From Blattamonas nauphoetae (taxonomy: Eukaryota > Preaxostyla > Oxymonadida): a stretch of 64,000 nucleotides of DNA. Location of the stretch: the NCBI GenBank assembly GCA_033064195.1, contig JARBJD010000026.1, positions 62,001 through 126,000 of the forward strand, in the 5' to 3' direction. Shown piece after piece: positions 33,784 through 45,488 of the stretch (positions are counted from its first letter, which is position 1; each line of letters opens with the position of its first letter). The notes beneath the pieces are model-generated. The model was given only the letters and a program-made list of their open reading frames with translations, made no database searches and was not told the DNA's origin. A program made the translations under genes and the position numbers.

Positions 33784-36700
33784 ATGTTGCTCTCCCTGTC
33801 ACTATTGTCACTCATCTTCTCCCATTCAACCCGTTCTCTCCTTGCCTCCTTTCTGGATCAACGCAAACTTGAGCCACAGCTGGAAGAGGCAATCGAGATC
33901 CTCCTCCTCTTTATTCACCACCAACCGTCTCTATCCCGACAACAATCCCATTCCTGCCCTCAATTTCGATTGACTTTGCCAATTTCTGTTCCACCAACAT
34001 TGACACATCACCGGCGAGCGCTCTTCCTCTCTCGTCCATCGCATCATGCCCAATCACCCTCCTCGACGAGTATCCTTCGCTCTCCTCCTTCCTCCACATC
34101 CACTCCACCATCATTCTCTTCTCTCTCCTCCATACATTGGTTCCTTTCCACCAATCGATCATATCAAAAGCAGGTCCGTTCACTTCTGTTACCGAACGCC
34201 TTGTCGCCTCGATTGGACTGCACACTCTATATCCTCTTCTCCAGGCCATGACGCTTCTCAGACACTTGATTCTCTTCTCCCCACCGCACACCGTCAAACA
34301 GCTCCAAGACCGCGCTTTCCGCTGCGGTTTGATGGGCTGGCTTCATTTTGGGGCATGCTCTCCGCCTGTGGCCATCACACAGCCCCGATCGCAAGAAAAG
34401 GAAGACACAAGCTGGATGAGCATGTCGATCGCGGCTGAGTCGAACGCTGTGGGAAGCTCAGCCGCTCTGCACATCCGCGATTGCTACAGAGACCTGTTCT
34501 TCCTCCTTTTGTCGCCCGCCTCGATCGAACACTACCTTATCCCCTCCTTCTGCAGAGTCTGTACAACTCAGCCCTCGTCCCTGCTCCCCTCCACCCTGCT
34601 CACACACACTGCACACGCTTCTTCACTCCACTCGACACGAAAGACAAGCAGAGCGAGCCTCTCCGACTCCAACCATCGTCCATTGCCCACCCTCTCCTCA
34701 CAAGCCCCCAGTACCACTTCGTCAACAGACACACGTGTGCTATGCCTCCCTCGTTCCATCTGCTCCACCCCATCAACCTCGCCGACATACATCTCTCGCC
34801 TTTCTACGAGCCAGCACACGCCACTTCCACGTCCCTCACGTGGCACGAACCGAACTATCTGCTGTCGCCGTTCATCCTCCCACCGTCCTCGTTCTGGGCG
34901 ATGTCCTCGCCGGACTTCTTCTACCACAACATGTCGCCCTCCGCCAACTCCAACCCGCACACCAGACACACCAATGGGTGGGACACGTTTGATCAGTGGA
35001 ACATCTCCGACAAGAAGCTGCGGCAGAGGGAGAGGTAGTCGTTGGTGCACGCGCTGTGGATGCTACGCGATCTCATCGAAAGCTACACCACTCTCGTCTC
35101 GTTCTCGGCGCAGGAGATACAACGACACATCGCTCTCAAGCTCAAACTGCTTGTGAAAGACTTCCAAGCAAAGACGAAGACATCCCCACGCACGACCTCA
35201 GAGAACATCGATTCCTGGTCAGAATCACCGTCCGAGCAAACCAAGGACGACCCTCAGCACACAACACAGCATCCTCTTCCGAATCCGTTCCGTGTACACC
35301 GCGACGACACAGTGAAGAGGACAACGGTGGACGCGGACGGGTCAGGACGAGATTTAGGTGATCCACTCTCCCTCGCCGATTGGGATCGAGCGTTGTCGCA
35401 GGCAAAGGAGGACGGGCTGGACGTGAAGGAGGGTGAGAAAATGTCGAAGCTGCATCACTTCGAGCACACCACGACAACATTCCTGCACACCCTCATCCGC
35501 GACAGAATACAGAGCGAGCTGAACTTGAAGGACGCTCTTTCCAAACAAGGCAAGTCAACAGCCAAGCACTCGATGACATCGAGCAAGCCTCAAATCACAG
35601 ACTACTTCACCGAAGCGCACTCAAAGGATTTTGAGAATACTCAGATTCTGACAGTGGCTGTCAAGCGGGGACACTCGCTTCTTTCGCCCGTCGGAAGAAT
35701 GGTGAAGGAGGCCACACTGACCAAGGATGGCTGTGGGGAGAAGTCGTCGTGGTTGGAGGCCCTGCTCCAATCAACAGCAGCGCCTTTTGGGCGATGTTCG
35801 ACTCGGACACTCGCTCGCCTGTGCTCGTGTGGGGCGAGAAGGACAGACAAGAACTTGTCTCGTTCCTCCACAACGAAATGGAAGACAATGCCAAACTCAC
35901 CGCGACTACCAACAAGCCGACTGATGCTGCGATGAAAGAGGACGCCACGTTCACTCTAGATCCCGACCTAGTTTGCACGTACTCCGTCGAAGAGTCGGTC
36001 AAGTCGGTGATGGTGGATGGGAAGCTCGCCTTCGTGTTTCCTTCGTCGATGCAAGACCAGTCGCACGCCAATCTGAACAAGGACAAACGATCGTTCATTT
36101 TTCAGTCGTCGGAGTCGAAGGCGTTCAGCCAGTACAGTCGAGCAATGACAAGTCACATCCCGCCCTCGTAACGACTCAGGGCACCATCACAAACACGCTC
36201 CTCCATCCCCCGCTGGTCATCTTCCCACCTGCGCCGACTCTCTCCCACCTGCGACTCGTGTTCACGTCTTCGCTGTCGCACGTGAAGGCGGGCGAGTACT
36301 TCATCGACGTGCTGATGGAGGAGTACGCCCCTGTCCTCTTCCTCGTCCATCAGCACTCTGTCGAGAACGTCGCCCAATTGCTCGCGTCGGATGAGCGACG
36401 GAAAGCGGGAGGAAGCCAAACAATAACTTACTCTGCTGAACGACCGCCTGCTCTCTACGCCGAACAACAGGAAGCCACATCAGCAACACAGCATATCGAC
36501 ACCATGCGAGGAATCGACGATTGTTCTCAGTTTGCGAGGTCTCTGTTTGCAGTGTCCAATCCCCTTCTCTTCGCCGAAGAGCTGATGAAGCGGATCGAAT
36601 GCCTCGGACAGGTGTTAGGCAATCTCGAGCAGGGCCTCGCTAAGTCCTTCGACATTCAGAACTCGAAAACATCCTCGCTCTTGTTCGCTGCTCTCCCCGA

Positions 36701-38654
36701 CTTGTCTGTGCTGCACCTTCTGCTCCGATTCTGCGTCGCTTTGAGCCGACCCTATCCGCAGACGAGTCCGTCGCTGTCTGTCATCATCCTCTCCTCCATC
36801 GTCTGCCAGAGCGTCTCTCTCATCCACACCATCCAGCGCACCGCAGCAGGACGGAAGTCGAGTGAGCAGTTCGCTGAGCATGGTGAGTTCGAGTTGTTGG
36901 TGATTGATTACTGCGTGAAGATCTGCGCCACGTCCTTCGCACTCATCTAGACTCTCATCCACTCGTCGAAAGCTCGCCTGCTCTCCTTCAAAGACAAGAA
37001 CGGCATCGCGCTGGTCTTCTCCTTCTTCAACGTCGCCCCTTTCCTCTCCACGCTCTACCCGATCTCGTCGACTGTCCAGCCTGACGACTCTCTTCTCGCC
37101 CGATCTGCTCCGCGGCAGAAGACCCAATCCTCAGTCCCTCTCGTCTCATTCAGCCGCATCGAGTCTACCCTGTCTCATCCAATCTCGTTCCCAAAGACTC
37201 ACCGTGTCATTTTGTCGCTTGACTCGCTCATCCCACTCTTCGCCTCCAACCAGATATTCCCTCTCTCGATCGGACCTCGCTCGTTCCTCTACCAAAACCA
37301 GATCAGCCGCTACAACCGCTCCGCCACAACGAAGGACAACTTCGATGTGTTGAACCATCTCTTCAAGGTGTTCCTCCACGACATGTCCCCACTCTCCCTC
37401 GCCTTTCTCCCCTTCGCCCCGACGAAAGCCACACTCACCCGCATCGCCAAGTTGTACATTTCTGCTTCATCTCCCGATGCACGCGAAGCTGTTAAGATGG
37501 AGATGTCGGTCATGATCAAGCGAATGTCGCAGTACGCAGAGAGAAAACACGCTCGCGAGGAGAAGTGGAACGAGCTTGCGAGCTTTCACAGTCAAGACCG
37601 CCATTCGAGGCAGTCTGGATGTGCAGTGTGCACGGCCATTATCCAGCTGGGGAAGGAAGAGTCAGCCGATTTCGAAGCCACACGTGCCTCGCTCTATCTC
37701 CACCTCAACACTGCCATCAAGCTGAAGCAGAGACCGCCCAACAGCTTCTGCAACATACAGAGCGTGGTGGGCAGGTGGAATGTGATCAAAACGTCGGCAG
37801 ATGCGGACTTCGACGAGACGGAGTTCAGAGACGAGCGAGTGTCGTCGTTCATCCTTTCGTCCCACGACAACACACTCGATTTGCACGGAAACCAGATCAC
37901 ACACACAAAAGAAGAAACTACAGAAAACGCCACAGACGAGGAGCTCGACACTCCTTCCCCGTCCAGCGCGATGGACGATCGCAAGTCAGAGTCGCCACAC
38001 CTCAAACAGACACCCACCCTTCCCCCGTCCGTCTCTACACAGGCCACCACTCCACCAGCTCCCAGCACGCCGAGAACGTTCCCACGACTCGCCTCGAGAC
38101 CAGTCTCACAACGTGCACTGGACATCTCATCACCGTCACTCCCTCGCGGCCAGTCTTCACTTGCATCCTCGTCGTCGTTCACTCTCCAAGACACACCCAC
38201 TCCATTCTCCGACAGTGTCCCGTCGGAGGCGGAGGAAGGACAAGCGACTGACCTCACAACTCAACTTCAGGACGAGGAGGACGACGAGAACTTCGACGCG
38301 ATGGACGAGTTCCGACAGTTCTCGCTGCAGAAGTCGTTTGGTGGACGAGGCTCAGAATGGGGAGGAGCATCCAACGGAGGACGTGGAGGACACCTCACAA
38401 ATCTGTTTGCCTGCTTCCCTCTCTCCATCCCTCCCCACGCTGATGCCCAGAAGACGAACGACATGGCGTTCCCTCCGTCCATTCGCCTCAAGATGCACAA
38501 AGAGAGGTCAACCTTGTTTCTGCTGCAGTACGTGTGCATGATCACCGACCTCCCTCTGAAGGACGACATGGTCACCTTCGACGACACAACCAGGGCTTTC
38601 CACTCACGGAGCCGACTTGCTCAAATTATTCAGATTCAACCTTTTTTATGTTGA
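33784..38654 (+). pseudogene. Large degraded host gene, possibly RME-8/DNAJC13-like
   Basis: Coding-like segments follow in changing frames: 34137-34400, 34481-35700, 35749-36170 and 36170-38654. The piece SSAFWAMFDSDTRSPVLVW then GEKDRQELVSFLHNE resembles the repeated W-(N/G)-x-x-x-R-x-EL blocks of RME-8 endosomal J-proteins, and DPDLVCTYSVEESVK fits what follows such blocks. The J-domain itself was not found, so this name is tentative. In-frame TAG codons occur at 35036-35038 and 36948-36950 where CAG would fit. At least three frame switches show the gene is dead. Further on it is Ser/Pro-rich (about 37900-38250). It lies wholly inside the TIR-bounded insertion. Confidence 0.45.
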
Positions 38655-38918
38655 TATAATTCATGCGAACATTTTCCTTGGAGCATTTGTTATAATTTCA
38701 TCTTGATGGCGAGATCTGCAATTGATCACATCCCCATATTTTTCTCAAAGACTCAAGAAGTCCTCCAATCACATTCTAGTTGTTCCACAATCAGAAATCG
38801 GTTCATGAAGTGATTGAAGAGATAATATTTTGACACAAACTGCCAGGAACGAGATATCGGCGACTCGATCTCTATCTTAACGGTCTCTCACCTTCAAAAT
38901 GATCTTCTCGATGTCTCC

Positions 38919-40600
38919 TTACATCTTTCCCATCTCACATCGAATCAAGAGTGTGCTGCAACAGATGTTGTTCGTAGCTTGTACATAATCATGTCTGAGT
39001 TGCAAAATGGACACGCAGAGAGGAGATGCTGTTGTGATCATGATCGTTGTCTGCTCCTTCCCTCTTGTCCGTGACGCGAACGACAACGTGTTGAGCGGCA
39101 AGTGATCGACGAGGTTGGCAAGCAGACCGACAACGTGTTGAGAGAGACTGAGACGAACGAGGAGTTCGAAGTCGTTGGAGTGGATGGAAACAGACCATTG
39201 TTGGCGATGGAGGCGAGGAGAGTGATGTTCAACGCGGCAGGCAGAAAAGAGCAGGTGTGATTCCCATTCCTGTTGTCTTGTTGAACGCGATTTGTGAGTG
39301 GGGATGATTTGCAATTTGAACAAGAATCATCAGTGTCATCCATTTAGTGTGGATGTTTCTCTCACTAATCATGAACGATCCGGCCAGATCGACTTGTTGC
39401 GCCGCCGACGATCGATGAGTCTGTGAGCGAGACGGAGTGATGTCTCTCAAGATGTAGCTCTCGACGCCCGCTTCTGCTGAGAGAGTGTGGAGCGTTGGGA
39501 TTTGGCTGAGCGAACTGACTTCTGCTGGTCTGTCCGTTTCACTTTCTCCGTTTTTGGCTCTGATGTCGTGTCAGGCATGTCGGCTCGTTCTTCTCTGCGT
39601 AGAACGTGAGGTTGTTGATGTCGTCATCGAAGTAGGATGTTTTCATCGTTGATCCGTGTGCTCTTCCTTGATCGGCAACAGCAAGAAGAGTGTTGGAGAT
39701 GGGTTGGATGAACTCGGCGGAGAAGACAGCAGCGATGAATGAGGTCAATTTGGGATCCCCAGCGAGTTGGTGTTTGTCGATGTGGCGAATGTTCTTTGTG
39801 GACGAGGAAGGAAGGGAGAGAGAGGAGACCGTCGAGCCAGGCAGCTCGCCAGAGATGTCTGAATGGCCAGACATGGTTATGTCGATCTCTCCGAATTGAT
39901 CATAATTTGGTTGAGCAGCGTCCCACTCCATCTTCGCAGCGTCCGTCAGAAGCGATTCGCGTTCCATCCGATCACATGTAGGTTCGTACGCATCTGTCTT
40001 CTTGTCTTGTGATGATGCAATCAGTATGGAGACAAAAGTGCGTAGTGCAAGACGCATTCGATGAATGGGTGTTGGGATTGTTCCTTTCTTCTTTCAGTTT
40101 TGTGAAGCAACCACAAACAACGACACAATCGACTGCGTTCCTCCGTCTGTCGTGGCAAGCACATTCTTCGCGCCAATCGGGAACATTGGTTGGTTGTGTT
40201 CGCAACGATCGAAAGCTCACCGTCTCGTAATACTGAGCGAGAGAAGATGGCCTGCTGATTTGAGATACAACATCGCCGTGCGAAGGCGAGAGGTGTTGAG
40301 TCGAATGGGATGACGGATGTGAAGGCGGTGTACGAACAGAGAGTGGACATACACTCTGAAGTGATCATCTTGATTTCAGGATCGGTGGAGATGAAGTCGT
40401 GACAGACATGAAGTTGTGACGAACGTGTTCGATGTCTTGCCGTTGAAGTCGTCGTGTATCCCCAGAATGATGTAGTCGACCGTCACCAACATTAAAATTG
40501 TCAGAACGCCCTTGGCGATGAGAGATAACACGGCGTTGAGAATGAAAGCGAGGAAGCTGAGGTCAGTTTCGATTGAAGTGGGAGTGTGGGAGAGCGTCCG
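38919..40600 (-). pseudogene. Degraded host membrane-protein gene
   Basis: The minus strand reads, from high to low coordinates, LSFLAFILNAVLSLIAKG and VLTILMLVTVDYIILG (two hydrophobic stretches, about 40450-40560). A polar region follows at 40057-39539 (MEWDAAQPNYDQFGEIDITM, NTLLAVADQGRAHGSTM), then 39343-38919 (ALNITLLASIANNGLF) in other frames. It reads like one multi-pass or single-anchor membrane protein with shifts. I recognise no family. Upstream coding (42240-42105, SIAFTIIENMTTMFMVLS) lies on the other side of the minisatellite and may belong to the same gene. Confidence 0.45.
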
Positions 40601-40607
40601 CGCTCGC

Positions 40608-42092
40608 GCTGGCGTGTGTGTGCGATGGTATCTGTGTATGTGCGCTGGTATCTGTGTGTGTGCGCTGGAATCTGTGTGTGTGCGCTGGTGTGTGTGTGCG
40701 CTGGAATCTGTGTGTGTGCGCTGGTATCTGTGTGTGTCCGCTGGTGTGTATGTGCAATGGTGTGTGTGTGCGCTGGTATCTGTGTGTGTCCGCTGGTGTG
40801 TATGTGCAATGGTGTGTGTGTGTGCGCTGGTATCTGTGTGTGTGCGCTGGAATCTGTGTGTGTGCGCTGGTGTGTGTGCGCTGGAATCTGTGTGTGTCCG
40901 CTGGTGTGTATGTGCAATGGTGTGTGTGTGTGCGCTGGTGTGTGTGTGCGCTGGTATCTGTGTGTGTCCGCTGGTGTGTATGTGCAATGGTGTGTGTGTG
41001 TGCGCTGGTGTGTGTGCGCTGGTGTCTGTGTGTGCGCTGGTATCTGTGTGTGCGCTGGTATCTGTGTGTCCGCTGGTGTGTGTGTGCAATGGTGTGTGTG
41101 TGTGCGCTGGTATCTGTGTGTGTGCGCTGGAATCTGTGTGTGTCCGCTGGTGTGTATGTGCAATGGTGTGTGTGTGTGCGCTGGTGTGTATGTGCAATGG
41201 TGTGTGTGTGTGCGCTGGTATCTGTGTGTGTCCGCTGGTGTGTATGTGCAATGGTGTGTGTGTGTGCGCTGGTGTGTGTGTGCGCTGGTATCTGTGTGTG
41301 TCCGCTGGTGTGTATGTGCAATGGTGTGTGTGTGCGCTGGTGTGTGTGTGCGCTGGTATCTGTGTGTGCGCTGGTATCTGTGTGTGTCCGCTGGTGTGTA
41401 TGTGCAATGGTGTGTGTGCGCTGGTGTGTGTGTGCGCTGGAATCTGTGTGTGTGCGCTGGTATCTGTGTGTGTCCGCTGGTGTGCAATGGTGTGTGTGTG
41501 TGTGCGCTGGTGTGTGCGCTGGTATCTGTGTGTCCGCTGGTGTGTATGTGCAATGGTGTGTGTGTGCGCTGGTGTGTGTGTGCGCTGGAATCTGTGTGTG
41601 TCCGCTGGTGTGTATGTGCAATGGTGTGTGTGTGTGCGCTGGTATCTGTGTGTGTCCGCTGGTGTGTATGTGCAATGGTGTGTGTGTGCGCTGGTATCTG
41701 TGTGTGTGCGCTGGAATCTGTGTGTGCGCTGGTGTGTGTGCGCTGGAATCTGTGTGTGGCCGCTGGTGTGTATGTGCAATGGTGTGTGTGCGCTGGTATC
41801 TGTGTGTGTGCGCTGGTGTGTATGTGCAATGGTGTGTGTGTGTGCGCTGGTATCTGTGTGTGTCCGCTGGTGTGTATGTGCAATGGTGTGTGTGTGCGCT
41901 GGTATCTGTGTGTGTGCGCTGGAATCTGTGTGTGTGCGCTGGTATCTGTGTGTGTCCGCTGGTGTGTATGTGCAATGGTGTGTGTGTGCGCGCTGGTATC
42001 TGTGTGCGTGCGCTGGAGTCTGTGTGCGCGCTGGTGTCTGTGTGTGCGCGCTGGTGAGTGTGTGCGCAGGTGTGTGTATGTGCGTATGCGTC
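40608..42092. repeat. GT-rich minisatellite, about 1.5 kb
   Basis: Irregular tandem copies of 14-18-bp units such as TGTGTGTGCGCTGGTATC, TGTGTGTCCGCTGG and TGTATGTGCAATGG. Units are arranged in larger recurring combinations of about 50-80 bp. All six frames are open throughout, because the units contain no stop triplets on either strand. The long predicted proteins here are therefore not evidence of genes. Confidence 0.95.
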
Positions 42093-43689
42093 TGCACGTA
42101 AAGCAAGTTGGAGGGAGACAAATATGGATTTCTTCGTCTCCAATTCCAGAAGCGTTGGTGCGAACAGATCTGGAGAGGACCATGAACATCGTGGTCATGT
42201 TCTCGATGATGGTGAAAGCGATACTGCTTGACACCATCAATGGCGGATATTCTTCAAAATGAAGACAAAAGGCGAGAACGAGTACCTGGATGTGAGGAAT
42301 GTGAGGGAGGAGTGGTCTTCTCGTTGATATCTAGAGCCTTTTCTGCGAGTGATGAGAGAAGAAGGAACCGACCATGTTTGGTGAGAAATGTGGTTGAACC
42401 AGTAGAACGAGATAAAGAACCGATCCAGAATGATGATGGGGATTTGCGTGAGATCGCGTTAGGTCAACAGCGGGTCGTGAGTTGCTGAGAGGATGATCAC
42501 GAAAGAAAACGAAACAATCTTTGAGAAGAAGTGACGATTTGATGGTAAAAGAGTGTTTGACATTTTTTTGGGAATCAATTGACGGAAATAGGCCGTTTAA
42601 ACAGAGTTTGAGCGTTGAGAGAGCAAGCTGTTTCGGATCCTCCAGAAAATCCAACGGAATGAATAAGCGCTCTAATAAATCGATAAAATGCGATGGAGGT
42701 CAAACAAGTGACAAGTACAATTACTTGAAGGAGTGGGAGGCTGACAAAAAAGATAATCTCATTCAAGGAAGAGTCTTGTAAAGAAAGATGTGTGAACGTG
42801 TGAAAGTAATATTTGCAGTGGCGAGGGAATTCAGCGGATGAGATCACATTTCACGATAAATTCGTTGTGATTGTGATCTGCTGTGAGCTGACCAACTAAG
42901 ATCAGAACGCCTCCCGTATCAAACAGAGTAGTTTGTCCAGAACCTACAATAACGTGAATTGGAGGGAGATAAAGTTGACGAATGAAGATCATACAAGAAG
43001 TTGTTGCTATCGAAGTAATTTGAAAGAGAAATCAGTTCCCCAAATCTTCGTACTTCTCGGTATTAACCATAGCCTGAGAAAAGGGTGTTATCATCCCAAG
43101 TTCGACAAAGACAAGATGATGCGATGATCCGAGTATTCCAGACGAGAACAAATTGCATAATATAAACCTGTACGTCCCCATTCTAGTTGAATTCGATTGG
43201 ATTCATCACGTTTGGCCGTGGATTTCGCCGACTTTGCAGGATCATCCACAATCTGTGAAGAAGAACAAGATCAACAAAATTATCAACACTCTCCCACAAC
43301 ACTCCCGAATAAAATGAACAAGATCAACAAAAACACTACCATTATCCCGAATCATTCCTCAACAAGAAGAAAAAGATGACCTAATCAAACAATACAAACG
43401 CACTCTCCTTTCACTCTAAAATAAAGAAACGAAGAAGAAAGAAAACATCTTCTGATCTCCATAGCAATCGCCAACAATTGTGGAAAAGATTCACACAACT
43501 CTCTCCCTTCTTAGTCTCAAATTCAGATGGACAGATCAAGATTTACCCTTTATTATCTTCTTTTCATCCAATCGGGAGAGACTCTCAATTTCATATCATC
43601 ATCTTGTCTAAATTTGATGTATTAACTTTGTCAGAGTTTTCTGAAGAAAATTTGGTGTTTTCTATTTTTTTGATGTCGCCCAGAAAATT
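42093..43689. other. Host-like sequence, no intact gene
   Basis: The minus strand at 42240-42105 and 42654-42331 is hydrophobic and coding-like (SIAFTIIENMTTMF, GSVLYLVLLVQPHF), probably the upstream part of the membrane-protein remnant. From 42800 to 43690 I see only short AT-rich open frames without recognisable features. Confidence 0.3.
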
Positions 43690-44127
43690 ATGGGTATTTT
43701 TGGAAAGCCCTGGACACAACCCGATCCGGGTCAGTCTCGCCGTACTTCGAAGCTCTCCATATCATCTCCCGCTGCCTCCTCACTCAGTCTCCCGTCGCAC
43801 GCTTGTCTATTCCGTCCTCACGTCAGCTCGTCTTTCGATCCATCCGCTGACTTCTCTGAATCCAAATCGCTCGCTCTCGCTCTGTGTGGAACAGTCGCAG
43901 TAAAATCATTGTCCTCTTTGTCACAAGATTGGCAGAGAGAAAGGAAACGAGAATATGACGATCTACTCGAGGTGACGAATGAAATACTGTTGAGTTGGAC
44001 CTGAAGACTCGTTGAGAACAACCGAACGGCGAAAATGGCTGTCACAGAGATTCAATCACACTCACAATCATCAAAACCGCACCCATTGCTGATGGAAGAG
44101 AAAGAGCACCAGCGTCAATTGTCATGA
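43690..44127 (+). pseudogene. Ser-rich host gene fragment
   Basis: From the ATG at 43690 the frame gives about 104 residues rich in Ser and Pro (SKLSISSPAASSLSLPSHA), then a charged helix (WQRERKREYDDLLEVTNEIL). A TGA at 44002-44004 is followed in the same frame by another 40 coding-like residues (ENNRTAKMAVTEIQSHSQSS) to a stop at 44125-44127. CGA would fit at the TGA. The product is unrecognised. It lies near the right end of the TIR-bounded insertion. Confidence 0.4.
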
Positions 44128-44382
44128 CATTTTTCTACATGACAAGAGAGCAGTATTTTGGTTTCTCTTCGAAGAAAGGAGTAAGTGAGTCTTCTTTAAT
44201 CATATTTCATTACCATTCACAACAATTCTCAGCCTTGACACTTCCTGACGTCATTTGATAAAATAATGGGTTTGATCAACTTCAGTTGTGATTAAGTGAA
44301 AAGATAAGGTTTTGCCCCAAAAAATGGTTTGAATTGATTAAACTAAGTTATTTGAAACAATAAAACGGGAGTGTTGATTCTG

Positions 44383-45465
44383 TACAAAACTAGCTCATAT
44401 TCGTTGATGAAGAAACATGGATTGAAGACTGATGACAAACAAAGAAAGCTGACTCAACTCTTGAGCACACACGATCAGTATATGTTCTTTTCGACATACT
44501 ATCTGTGGTTCCTCATCGACTATTGCCATTTCATAATTGATGACGTAAAGACTGTGATGGTCTTTTCGAGACACGCTGGATTTGAACCGTTTGTGACATC
44601 ATTCATGAATGATCGAATAGAAGCAATGAAGGTTGGAAACAAGGGAAAAGAACAGTTCTGTAAGACCAACTTGAACGGAAGTTACGGATATGATGGAATG
44701 AACACTGAGAAGTACAACTCAATCACAATCTGCAATGAGAAGAGAACATATCTGAAACAGATGATGAAAGGATTTGTGGCAACAAGAGAGATCAATGAGG
44801 ACAACTATATCGTGATCGAAGACAGAGAGAAAGCATCATGCAAGACATGTCTGCAAGAAGCGGTGTTCACACTCGACAATGCCAAGTTCTGGTATCTGAA
44901 TTTCATCTACAACTTCATGTACAAGTGTCTAGACATGAACAAGATTCATTTCTGTGAGGGGGATACTGATTCTGCTTATTGGGCAATTTGTGGAGATCCA
45001 AGTGCTGGAATTCATCAACAATTTGAACACGTGATTGCTGGCAAAGAATTCTATGATGAACACAAATATGAATGGTTTCCCTATCCTGAAAAGGGTGTCG
45101 ACGATGAGAAGAAGCTGTTGGGATTAGCTATTGAAAAGGAAGGTGAACAGATGATCTGTCTTGCACCCAAGTGTTACTCTCTCGATGAGAAATGCAAAAT
45201 CAAAGGAGTGTCTCTGAAGAAAACAAACATCACGAGTGATGACTATGTGAAGTGCCTCAATGGAGAGAAAACAGTGACAACAACATTGAACTTTCAAACG
45301 AGAAGAGTTCATTCTGACAATGACAGCAATGGATTTGAGATTGCGAAAATACAACAGCAGAAACTCAGTCTCAGTGGAATCCATCTGAAGGCAATCGTAC
45401 TTGAAAATGAATCGTGTCCTCCATTCATTCATGGACTGAAAGCTACTGATTATATTATTGAATAA
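44383..45465 (+). CDS. Polinton A DNA polymerase B, second part
   Basis: The palm and thumb of the family-B polymerase. CKTNLNGSYGYDG corresponds to motif B and CEGDTDSAYWAI to motif C with the catalytic DTD. It is collinear with 29696-33057 and separated from it by the 11.3-kb insertion. It ends with a short spacer and the T-rich motif that precedes the next gene. Fossil gene. Confidence 0.88.
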   Translation, partial: YKTSSYSLMKKHGLKTDDKQRKLTQLLSTHDQYMFFSTYYLWFLIDYCHFIIDDVKTVMVFSRHAGFEPFVTSFMNDRIEAMKVGNKGKEQFCKTNLNGSYGYDGMNTEKYNSITICNEKRTYLKQMMKGFVATREINEDNYIVIEDREKASCKTCLQEAVFTLDNAKFWYLNFIYNFMYKCLDMNKIHFCEGDTDSAYWAICGDPSAGIHQQFEHVIAGKEFYDEHKYEWFPYPEKGVDDEKKLLGLAIEKEGEQMICLAPKCYSLDEKCKIKGVSLKKTNITSDDYVKCLNGEKTVTTTLNFQTRRVHSDNDSNGFEIAKIQQQKLSLSGIHLKAIVLENESCPPFIHGLKATDYIIE

Positions 45466-45473
45466 ACACAAAC

Positions 45474-45487
45474 TTTATTTTTGAATA
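45474..45487 (+). promoter_or_regulatory. Polinton T-rich start motif
   Basis: TTTATTTTTGAATAA immediately before the ATG at 45489. Confidence 0.45.
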
Positions 45488-45488
45488 A

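Larger units (their letters stand above)
33058..44382. mobile_element. TIR-bounded 11.3-kb insertion carrying host-like genes
   Basis: The ends are inverted copies of about 95 bp. The left has TTGTTTCAAAACACTT and GGGGGCAAAAGTTTATC. The inverse of the right end has TTGTTTCAAATAACTT and TGGGGCAAAACCTTATC. The similarity reaches outward to CAGAATCRACAC at both edges, so a hAT-like CAG start is possible. I found no matching target duplication, and the exact edges are uncertain by about 13 bp. Inside are remnants of at least two host-like genes, a 1.5-kb minisatellite and a third open frame. No transposase is recognised. It looks like a large non-autonomous element with captured DNA. Confidence 0.7.

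Noticed and set aside
25405-36950. Non-standard genetic code with TAA/TAG read as Gln, as in some oxymonads
   Set aside because: In-frame TAA/TAG in host remnants fit Gln, but TGA appears the same way, frameshifts accompany them, and Polinton and mariner genes end cleanly on TAA or TAG followed by spacers and the next start motif. C-to-T decay explains all cases. I keep this as a testable alternative.
40376-42262. Six long overlapping proteins of THT/PAHTH or VCVR/ALVC repeats
   Set aside because: They arise from a stop-free GT-rich minisatellite. No frame shows codon-level constraint, and flanking coding sequence is already degraded.
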